A model generated the notes under the pieces. That model worked only from the letters and a program-made list of their open reading frames with translations, searched no databases and had not been told where the DNA came from. The translations under genes and the position numbers were made by a program. From contig JAIPHS010000056.1 in the NCBI GenBank assembly GCA_021735105.1, forward strand, positions 1 through 6,097: 6,097 nucleotides of DNA, written 5' to 3'. Shown here piece by piece: positions 1 through 5,201 of this stretch (the stretch's first letter is position 1; each line of letters opens with the position of its first letter). This stretch comes from Candidatus Omnitrophota bacterium (GTDB lineage Bacteria; Omnitrophota; Gorgyraeia; Duberdicusellales; 4484-171).

Positions 1-305
1 TTAAATTCCTTTAATTCTTCATTATTTACTAATTTTCTTTTATTTAAAACAATTAAAACATTTACATTTTCAAATGTTGAACGCCTAGCAATATTCAAAA
101 ACTGTATAAACTCTTTTTTTGAATTAGAACCTGACCCTTCTGCTATATTGTTTGATACAGAAAGCGCTGACCCTCTAAGCTGCTCAGCAAATCTAAAAAG
201 TTTTAATCTTTCTAATTTATCTGCAATATCAAATAACTTGGTTGATATTTTTATAGATAATTGCCATACTTCTAAATCTTCAAATCTAAATCTTGGATTA
301 TTCAT
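1..305 (-). CDS. Four-helix-bundle protein (23S rRNA IVS / Avd-like family), C-terminus cut by window edge
   Basis: The start is the ATG at 305-303 and the frame is open for 101 complete codons to the left edge, so the last roughly 15-20 residues of a normal 115-120 aa protein are missing. The protein begins MNNPRFRFEDLEVWQLSIK and carries the family signature: F-x-D-L-x-V-W near the N-terminus, then EQLRGSALSVSNNIAEGSG (about residues 41-59), then a third helix with FLNIARRSTFENVNV. This matches the small helical proteins found in 23S rRNA intervening sequences and related to Avd, the accessory protein of diversity-generating retroelements. The molecular role of stand-alone members is not established. 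It lies 43 bases after the cysD-like gene on the same strand and may be cotranscribed, but nothing links it to sugar or sulfate metabolism. The ribosome-binding site is a weak A/G-rich tract. Family assignment is firm; function is unknown. Confidence 0.9.
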   Translation of the reverse strand, partial: MNNPRFRFEDLEVWQLSIKISTKLFDIADKLERLKLFRFAEQLRGSALSVSNNIAEGSGSNSKKEFIQFLNIARRSTFENVNVLIVLNKRKLVNNEELKEF

Positions 306-324
306 TTCTTTTACTTCTTTCACT

Positions 325-346
325 TAGCGCTTTGCGCCCTGCGCTA
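325..346 (-). repeat. GC-rich inverted repeat between cysD-like gene and four-helix-bundle gene
   Basis: A perfect 6-base inverted repeat, tagcgc at 325-330 and gcgcta at 341-346, encloses a 10-base GC-rich loop in otherwise AT-rich DNA. It starts 2 bases downstream of the cysD-like stop codon (TAG at 351-349). In the minus-strand transcript it would form a hairpin, but the bases after it are A/G-rich rather than a U tract, so it is not a standard intrinsic terminator. It could be a 3'-end stabiliser or a remnant of a dispersed repeat. Confidence 0.5.
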
Positions 347-348
347 TG

Positions 349-1257
349 CTAGAAATAGCCTTCTTTCTTTTTTTCTTCCATCGAACCATCAGTCTCATAA
401 TCGATGGCTCTATTTTCACGTTCAGATTTGATAGCAATCATTACTTCTTCGATAATTTTATCTAAACTATCAGCTTGTGATTCAACTGCCCCTGAACAGG
501 GCGAGCAGCCTAAAGTTCTAAATCTAACCAAGGCTTCTTCAACCTTTTCACCCTCCTGAGGCAGATTATACTCATCAGCCAAAAGTATCAGGCCGTTGCG
601 TCTTATAATTTTTCTTTTTTTGGCAAAATAAAGCGGTACAATGGCAATCTTTTCTTTTTTTATGTAGTGCCAGATATCGAGTTCTGTCCAATTTGAAAGC
701 GGAAATATTCTTACTGATTCACTGGGATTAATTCTTGCATTATAGATACTCCAAAGCTCCGGCCTTTGGTTTTTTGGATCCCATGCACCAAACTTATCGC
801 GAAAAGAAAATATTCTTTCTTTTGCCCGGGAGCGCTCTTCTTGGCGGCGGGCACCGCCAAGTGCTGCGTCAAAACTACCGGATGAAAGGCCGTCTAACAG
901 GCTTTTAGTCTTTAAAAATTTACAGCATTTATCCATCCCGAATTTGGAAGGATGCATCCCTTTTTTAATATAATTTTCATTTCTATGGACAATAAGATTA
1001 ACATTTTCTTTTTCAGGGATTCTATCTCTAAAATTAATCATCTCCCTAAATTTATAAGAAGTATCGATATGCATAAGCGGAAAAGGTATTTTGGCAGGAT
1101 AAAAAGCTTTTTGGGCTAGACGCAAAAGCACACTTGAGTCTTTACCAATCGAATAAAGTAAAACCGGTTTGGCAAATTCAGCAAAGACTTCACGGATGAT
1201 ATGGATGCTTTCTGATTCAAGGTTGTCTAGATAAGATAATTTGTATCCGTTTTCCAT
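349..1257 (-). CDS. cysD: Sulfate adenylyltransferase small subunit, CysD-type, with APS-reductase-like cysteines
   Basis: This is the catalytic subunit type of ATP sulfurylase, which makes adenylylsulfate (APS) from ATP and sulfate, normally together with the GTPase CysN. The 302 aa length and both ends are typical. Visible landmarks are the N-terminal LESESIHIIREVFAEF, the PP-loop SIGKDSS (36-42), FYPAKIPFPLMHIDTSYKF (52-70), GGARRQEERSRAKERIFSFR (134-153), WDPKNQRPELW (159-169), FPLSNWTELDIW (185-196), RTLGC (247-251) and the C-terminal GSMEEKKKEGYF. Odd feature: it has Cys111-Cys112 and Cys251-x-x-Cys254, where the E. coli protein, from memory, has HT and CWPL. This reproduces the CC/CxxC ligand set of APS reductases, but the rest of the protein is CysD, not CysH. 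It follows the APS kinase gene by 40 bases. No cysN is in the window. The start at 1257 gives the family N-terminus; no clear Shine-Dalgarno sequence precedes it. Confidence 0.95.
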   Translation of the reverse strand: MENGYKLSYLDNLESESIHIIREVFAEFAKPVLLYSIGKDSSVLLRLAQKAFYPAKIPFPLMHIDTSYKFREMINFRDRIPEKENVNLIVHRNENYIKKGMHPSKFGMDKCCKFLKTKSLLDGLSSGSFDAALGGARRQEERSRAKERIFSFRDKFGAWDPKNQRPELWSIYNARINPSESVRIFPLSNWTELDIWHYIKKEKIAIVPLYFAKKRKIIRRNGLILLADEYNLPQEGEKVEEALVRFRTLGCSPCSGAVESQADSLDKIIEEVMIAIKSERENRAIDYETDGSMEEKKKEGYF

Positions 1258-1297
1258 AATTGTTTTTTAGTTTTATTTCTTGCAATAACACCAAAAA

Positions 1298-2023
1298 TTA
1301 AATGTATCCTTTGTTTTTTAAAAAAACTATCACTTTTTGACAACTTTCTTCAATTGTTTCCTTATCGGTATCAACTACAATTTCAGGGTTCTCGGGTGCC
1401 TGATAAGCATCGTCAACACCGGTAAAGTTTTTTATTTGGCCTGCCCTTGCTTTTTTATACATTCCTTTCGGATCACGTTTTTCACAAACTTCAAGCGGCG
1501 CTGAAACATAAGTTAAAACAAAATTTTGGCATAACTCTCTAACAAATTGCCTAGCTTCTTTATAGGGTGAGATAAAAGAAGCAGTAACCATTACTCCATT
1601 TTTTTCTAACATTGAAGCTAAAAAGCCAACTCTTCTGATATGATTATTTCGTTCTTCTTTGCTAAAACCGGTTTTGGGAAATATCGAACGCACCTTATCG
1701 CCATCTAGGTGCTCTATTCGGTAGCCGGAATGTTTTAGTTTCCCATAAACTGCCTCAGCCAAAGTACTTTTGCCCGAACCGGATAAACCGGTAAACCACA
1801 AGACAAAGGGAGTTATATCTTTTTTACCAATTTTAACTTTATCCCAAATACGCTCATGAATAAAATAAAGAAAGAATTTAGTTATCATCTCAAAACCGCC
1901 AACAATAGCAGCAACACTAACCCGGCCAACAAGAATAAAAACAATAATCATTGTGGCAATTGTACCGCTTAAGCGCCAGGAAAGAGCCTTAAATAGTGAG
2001 CGATATCTAGTATCTTTTTGCAT
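1298..2023 (-). CDS. cysC: Adenylylsulfate (APS) kinase fused to an N-terminal DUF2061 membrane domain
   Basis: The enzyme phosphorylates APS to PAPS, the universal sulfate donor. Residues 1-64 form a DUF2061-type domain: RSLFKALSWRLSGT, then two hydrophobic segments (about 18-33 and 37-55), ending in the signature LYFIHERIW (52-60). Residues 71-241 are a complete APS kinase: the P-loop GLSGSGKS (79-86), DGDKVR (107-112), GFSKEERNNHIRRVG (119-133), FISPY (150-154), and the lid/APS region CEKRDPKGMYKKARAG through FTGVDDAYQAPENPE (180-214). All the expected nucleotide- and APS-binding motifs are present, so the kinase should be active. Ordinary CysC is about 200 aa; the extra length is the membrane domain, which would tether PAPS synthesis to the inner membrane. 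The start at 2023 lies just before the DUF2061 motif and 12 bases after the aminotransferase stop, with only a poor ribosome-binding site. cysC is used here for the kinase domain. Confidence 0.95.
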   Translation of the reverse strand: MQKDTRYRSLFKALSWRLSGTIATMIIVFILVGRVSVAAIVGGFEMITKFFLYFIHERIWDKVKIGKKDITPFVLWFTGLSGSGKSTLAEAVYGKLKHSGYRIEHLDGDKVRSIFPKTGFSKEERNNHIRRVGFLASMLEKNGVMVTASFISPYKEARQFVRELCQNFVLTYVSAPLEVCEKRDPKGMYKKARAGQIKNFTGVDDAYQAPENPEIVVDTDKETIEESCQKVIVFLKNKGYI

Positions 2024-2035
2024 CTTAATTAATTG

Positions 2036-3205
2036 TTATTTTTTGAAAAAATTTTTTATCTGGCCGATTACGTAATTAATTTTTCGGCTATCTATAAAAG
2101 GATAAATTGGCAAGCTTACCACTTCTTTAATAATTTTATTAGTATTTTTTAATTTATAAGGAACTTTTACAGCCTTGAAAGCTTTCATCTTATCTAAACT
2201 AACCGGATAATAACTTCGAGCTGAAACCCCTTTGGAATTAAGATAGCTGATAAATTTAGCTCTTATTTTGGCAGGGAGTTTTATAGTATACAGGTGAAAC
2301 ACATGATTTAGTCCAACGTCCAATGTCCCTGCCTTGCCGGCAGGCAGGCAACGTCCAACGTCAGGAGTTTGGATTTGGAGAATATCTTTGAAGGCTTTAT
2401 TGTATTTTTTAGCAACCGTTATTCTTTTTTTATTGAATTTATCGATATACTTTAGTTTGGCAAGTAATACCGCAGCTTGAATTGAATCAAGACGGGAGTT
2501 GTAACCACAATAATCTGCCTTGTATGAGTCAGTTTGACCGTGATTACGTAAAACCTTAATTAAATCAGCATCTTTTTTAGTTTTTGTTGTAATTAATCCA
2601 CCATCGCCAAAGCCACCGAGATTTTTAGAAGGAAAAAAACTAAAAGCGCCTAAATCTCCCAAGGTACCGGTTTTTTTCCCTTTGTAAGAAGCTCCAAAAC
2701 TTTGAGCGCAATCTTCAACAATAAATAATTTATTATCCTTAGCTATTCTTTTAATAGCTGTCATTTCACAACTTTTACCAAAAAGATGAACAGGAATAAT
2801 ACCTACGGTATTTTTAGTTATAGCTTTTTGTATTTTTTCCGGGTCAATATTAAAAGAATCAGGATCGATATCTACAAACACAGGCTTTGCCCCGGCCCTC
2901 ACTATAGCCTCAGCAGTAGCAATAAAACTAAAAGGAGTAGTTATAATTTCATCTTCTTTATTAAAAAATTCTTTTTTCTTCAAACTCAAAGAAAGCGCCC
3001 GCAGGCCAATCAGTAAAGCATCTGTACCAGAAGCAACTCCAACTGCATGTTTTATGCCTAGATATTTAGCCGCCTTTCTTTCAAACTCTTCTACCTTAGG
3101 CCCAAGCACCCATTGCTGGCTAGCCAAACATGCCTTAAGCTGATGGTTGATATCTTTTTTCAAGAATTCGTATTCTGGCTTTAAATCGAGTAGGGGTACT
3201 TTCAT
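2036..3205 (-). CDS. DegT/DnrJ/EryC1/StrS sugar aminotransferase, WbpE/QdtB-like
   Basis: A PLP-dependent enzyme that transfers an amino group to a keto nucleotide sugar. The 389 aa protein has MKVPLLDLKPEYEFLKKDI at the start, ASGTDALLIGLRAL (58-71), TTPFSFIATAEAIVRAGAKP (89-108), IIPVHLFG (136-143), EDCAQSFGASYKGK (164-177) and SFFPSKNLGGFGDGG (189-203), with Lys194 as the Schiff-base lysine, then GYNSRLDSIQAAVLLAKL (234-251). The KNLGxxGDGG form and the NSRLD stretch resemble enzymes acting at C3 (WbpE, QdtB, DesV) rather than the ArnB/PseC type. C3 specificity is an inference. Two departures from the family stand out: about 10 extra residues near 73-83, and a 14-codon insertion within residues 281-299 (CLPAGKAG core) created by a palindromic repeat. 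The insertion lies before HVFHLY, in a poorly conserved stretch. It starts 55 bases after the UDP-xylose synthase stop, without a visible Shine-Dalgarno sequence. Confidence 0.93.
   Translation of the reverse strand: MKVPLLDLKPEYEFLKKDINHQLKACLASQQWVLGPKVEEFERKAAKYLGIKHAVGVASGTDALLIGLRALSLSLKKKEFFNKEDEIITTPFSFIATAEAIVRAGAKPVFVDIDPDSFNIDPEKIQKAITKNTVGIIPVHLFGKSCEMTAIKRIAKDNKLFIVEDCAQSFGASYKGKKTGTLGDLGAFSFFPSKNLGGFGDGGLITTKTKKDADLIKVLRNHGQTDSYKADYCGYNSRLDSIQAAVLLAKLKYIDKFNKKRITVAKKYNKAFKDILQIQTPDVGRCLPAGKAGTLDVGLNHVFHLYTIKLPAKIRAKFISYLNSKGVSARSYYPVSLDKMKAFKAVKVPYKLKNTNKIIKEVVSLPIYPFIDSRKINYVIGQIKNFFKK
2311..2362 (-). repeat. 42-base palindrome-bearing insertion inside the aminotransferase gene, flanked by 10-base direct repeats
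   Basis: The 10-mer gtccaacgtc occurs at 2311-2320 and again at 2353-2362, exactly 42 bases apart. Between the copies lies a GC-rich near-palindrome at 2328-2348 (cctgcc pairs with ggcagg, tgcc with ggca, and one T is bulged). The repeated unit is related to GACGTTG on the coding strand and appears in degenerate copies on both sides (acgtccaatgtc at 2316-2327 against acgtccaacgtc at 2351-2362). Because 42 is a multiple of three, the frame stays open and adds 14 residues containing CLPAGKAG. Removing one repeat copy with the intervening sequence would read QTPDVGLNHVFHLY, close to what a normal family member would have here. Confidence 0.8.
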
Positions 3206-3210
3206 TATTT

Positions 3211-3282
3211 AGTATTGCGTATTGTGTATCGAGTATTGAGTATTCATAAAAACGCAATACTCACGACTCAATACTCAATACT
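3211..3282 (-). repeat. Inverted repeat of GAGTATTG-like units spanning the uxs stop and the gap before the aminotransferase
   Basis: The left arm (3211-3244) and right arm (3252-3282) are built from short units of the type gagtattg / gcgtattg. The 13-mer agtattgagtatt at 3232-3244 is the exact reverse complement of aatactcaatact at 3270-3282, and agtattgcgt at 3211-3220 is the exact reverse complement of acgcaatact at 3252-3261. Alternative pairings are therefore possible. The repeat covers almost the whole gap to the aminotransferase start (3205) and runs into the 3' end of the preceding gene, supplying its last residues and its TGA stop (3263-3261). It leaves no Shine-Dalgarno sequence in front of the aminotransferase ATG. 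Confidence 0.85.
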
Positions 3283-4202
3283 GATTTAAAGTAATCTATT
3301 GTTTTCTGCAAGCCTTGCTCAAGCGGGACTGTTGACTGCCAGTTTAATAATTGTTTAGCTTTCGAAATATCCGGTTTTCTTCTTTTTGGATCATCTTCGG
3401 GTAAAGGTAATTTTTTAATCTGAGAGTTGGATTTAGTTTCAGCTAAAACCATATCTGCTAATTGTTTAATTGTAAATTCTCTAGGATTTCCTAAATTAAG
3501 CGGAGCTTTATAATCAACTTCTGTAAGTTTTATTAAACCTTCAATTAAATCCTGAACATAACAAAAAGAACGAGTCTGAGTTCCCTCGCCATAGATAGTT
3601 ATATCTTTTTCTTTTAAGCTTTGAGTAATAAAATTAGACACTACCCTGCCATCGTCTGGATGCATATTCGGCCCGTAAGTATTAAAAATTCTTGCCACCC
3701 TTACATCTACTAAATGTTTACGCATATAGGCATAAGTTAAACTTTCAGCTGCTCTTTTTGATTCATCGTAACAGCTTCTAAGGCCAGTTGAGCTAACATT
3801 ACCCCAATAGCTTTCAGGTTGAGGATGAACTAAAGGGTCACCATATACTTCTGAAGTAGAAGCTAAAAGAAACTTTGCTTTTTTATTTTTTGCTATTCCC
3901 AGGCAATTATGTGTACCTAGAAGGCCTGATTTTAAAGTTTTGATTGGATAATTTAGGTAATGCTTGGGTGAAGCAAGAGACGCAAGATGATATACCCAAT
4001 CAATCTCTTCTTTAATATATAAAGATTTTGAAACATCATGTTCAATAAATTTAAAATTATCTTTATGAGTTAAATTTTCTATATTTTTTTTAAATCCCGT
4101 TATAAGATTGTCTACACAAATAACCCGGTCACCCCTTTCAACGAGCAACTTACATAAATGTGACCCAATAAACCCAGCCCCTCCAGTAATTAATATATTC
4201 AT
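3261..4202 (-). CDS. uxs: UDP-glucuronate decarboxylase (UDP-xylose synthase)
   Basis: An extended SDR enzyme that oxidises UDP-glucuronate at C4, decarboxylates it and, in typical members, reduces the 4-keto intermediate to UDP-xylose. The 313 aa protein has the NAD-binding GGAGFIGS (7-14), HLASLASPKHYLNYPIKTL (72-90), STSEVYGDPLVHPQPESYWG (115-134), and RSCYDESKR (142-150) with catalytic Tyr145/Lys149. ARIFNTYGPNMHPDDGRVVS (170-189) and TRSFCYV (210-216) follow. The PKxY...P, HPQxExYWGN and RSCYDExKR motifs distinguish this family from GalE and RmlB. The start at 4202 is well supported by an AGGA/GAGG ribosome-binding site overlapping the stop of the previous gene. The last seven or so residues (SVLSIES) come from an inverted repeat rather than from family-conserved sequence. 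If reduction were lost, the 4-keto pentose could be released, as in the ArnA decarboxylase domain; sequence alone cannot decide this. Confidence 0.94.
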   Translation of the reverse strand: MNILITGGAGFIGSHLCKLLVERGDRVICVDNLITGFKKNIENLTHKDNFKFIEHDVSKSLYIKEEIDWVYHLASLASPKHYLNYPIKTLKSGLLGTHNCLGIAKNKKAKFLLASTSEVYGDPLVHPQPESYWGNVSSTGLRSCYDESKRAAESLTYAYMRKHLVDVRVARIFNTYGPNMHPDDGRVVSNFITQSLKEKDITIYGEGTQTRSFCYVQDLIEGLIKLTEVDYKAPLNLGNPREFTIKQLADMVLAETKSNSQIKKLPLPEDDPKRRKPDISKAKQLLNWQSTVPLEQGLQKTIDYFKSVLSIES

Positions 4203-4208
4203 TTTTGT

Positions 4209-4217
4209 TCCTACCTC
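4209..4217 (-). promoter_or_regulatory. Ribosome-binding site of the UDP-xylose synthase gene, overlapping the upstream stop codon
   Basis: Read on the minus strand, the sequence before the ATG at 4202 is GAGGTAGGAAC. The AGGA core (4212-4209) lies 6 bases from the start, and the upstream epimerase gene's TAG stop (4213-4211) falls inside the same motif. This is the best Shine-Dalgarno sequence in the window and suggests translational coupling of the two genes, which are only 8 bases apart. Confidence 0.7.
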
Positions 4218-5161
4218 TTATTTTTAAACCAATTAACAGTCTTTTCCAAGCCTTGTTTAAAATCAACTTTCGGTTTCCAATTTAACATTTCTTTGGCTTT
4301 ACTAATATCAGCGTAGGTTTTTCTCACATCTCCGGGGCGATGCTCTAGGTATTCTGGTTCTAAATCTTTTTTAGTTAAATCTTTTAATAGCTTATAAAGA
4401 TCATTTACTGAATAAGGAGCGCCACCTGCAATATTAAAAATTTCTCCTTCTATACCATCTTTAGCTAATGCTAAAACATTTGCATCAACTACATTGTCAA
4501 TATAACTAAAATCTCTTTCCTGATTTCCATCTCCATAAATCGGCGGCCTCTTTAGGTCAAGTAAAGACGTTATAAATTTAGGGATAACTACCGCATATTT
4601 ATTTTCCAGCGATTGACGCGGGCCAAATACATTAAAATAACGAAGCCCTACCACCGAAAGTCCGTAAAGTTTACTGAAAAGATAACCATAATGCTCATCC
4701 ATAAGCTTTGTAGCCGCATAAGGCGATACCGGTTTTGGCAAATCAGTCTCTTTTTCGGGAAAATCAAGACGTTGCCCGTAAACTGAACTGCTTGAGGCAA
4801 AAACTATTCTTTTTATTCCTTTTTCCTTAGCCTTTAAAAACAACTTTAGAGTTCCGGTAACATTAACTTGATGGTAATCAAAAGGCCTCTCAACCGATTT
4901 GGGTACACTCCGCAAAGCCGCCTGATGACAAATTAACTCAATATCTGCTAAAGCTTCTTCTAAAGCTGAACCATCAATTAGGTTTTTTTCGATAAACTTA
5001 ATTTTATCTAAATTATGTTTTATATTTTCAACTTTTCCAATTATTAAGTTATCTAAAACAGTAACTTCAGCTCCTAATTCAACTAATCTATCTACGATAT
5101 GAGAGCCGATAAAACCTGCTCCACCAGTTACCAAAATCTTTTTGTCTTTTAAATTATTCAT
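4211..5161 (-). CDS. NAD-dependent nucleotide-sugar epimerase (GalE/WbpP-like extended SDR)
   Basis: Probably interconverts C4 epimers of UDP-sugars (UDP-Glc/Gal or UDP-GlcNAc/GalNAc) through a transient 4-keto form. The 316 aa protein shows VTGGAGFIGS (11-20) for NAD binding, Asp37 at the end of the second strand, CHQAALRSVPKSVERP (78-93), FASSSSVYG (121-129), and SPYAATK (146-152) with catalytic Tyr148/Lys152. RYFNVFGPRQ (174-183), IYGDGNQERDFSYIDNVVDA (208-227) and the C-terminal RPGDVRKTYADISKAKEMLNWKP (275-297) follow. The AALRSVPKSVERP and FGPRQ motifs are closer to WbpP/TviC-type UDP-HexNAc epimerases than to classical GalE, but the exact substrate cannot be fixed. It starts 40 bases after the RmlB-type gene, behind a palindrome and a weak GGGTAG-like ribosome-binding site, and its stop overlaps the ribosome-binding site of the next gene. 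Confidence 0.9.
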   Translation of the reverse strand: MNNLKDKKILVTGGAGFIGSHIVDRLVELGAEVTVLDNLIIGKVENIKHNLDKIKFIEKNLIDGSALEEALADIELICHQAALRSVPKSVERPFDYHQVNVTGTLKLFLKAKEKGIKRIVFASSSSVYGQRLDFPEKETDLPKPVSPYAATKLMDEHYGYLFSKLYGLSVVGLRYFNVFGPRQSLENKYAVVIPKFITSLLDLKRPPIYGDGNQERDFSYIDNVVDANVLALAKDGIEGEIFNIAGGAPYSVNDLYKLLKDLTKKDLEPEYLEHRPGDVRKTYADISKAKEMLNWKPKVDFKQGLEKTVNWFKNKR

Positions 5162-5174
5162 AATCTACCCATTT

Positions 5175-5199
5175 TACTTACACCCCCGGGGTGTAAGTA
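5175..5199 (-). repeat. Perfect 12-base palindrome in the gap between the RmlB-type gene and the epimerase gene
   Basis: The arms tacttacacccc (5175-5186) and ggggtgtaagta (5188-5199) are exact reverse complements separated by a single C. The element fills most of the 40-base gap and stands out by its CCCCCGGGG centre in AT-rich surroundings. In RNA it would form a stable hairpin just after the RmlB-type stop codon (5204-5202). The bases after it are AAAATGGGTAG-like, with no U tract, so a classical terminator is not supported. It may be a dispersed intergenic palindrome, a protein-binding operator or an mRNA-stabilising hairpin. Confidence 0.7.
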
Positions 5200-5201
5200 G
5201 G

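Noticed and set aside
306..348. Hairpin after the cysD-like gene as an intrinsic terminator
   Set aside because: The stem is followed on the minus strand by A/G-rich sequence, not a U tract.
349..1257. Assigning this gene as an APS/PAPS reductase (CysH) because of its CC and CxxC motifs
   Set aside because: The whole-length signature, including GGARRQEERSRAKERIFSF, WDPKNQRPELW and the C-terminal GSMEEKKKEGYF, is CysD, and the CysH C-terminal catalytic cysteine motif is absent.
2786..3016. Plus-strand open frame of 76 codons
   Set aside because: It lies wholly opposite the conserved aminotransferase and has a low-complexity F/K/R-rich product with no recognisable domain.
3209..3247. Twelve-codon minus-strand open frame (MNTQYSIHNTQY) just before the aminotransferase, as a possible leader peptide
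   Set aside because: It consists only of repeat units, has no ribosome-binding site, and open frames of this length arise by chance.
3211..3282. CRISPR array or phage attachment site
   Set aside because: The units are only about 8 bases, lie in both orientations and have no spacers of regular length; no cas or integrase gene is nearby.
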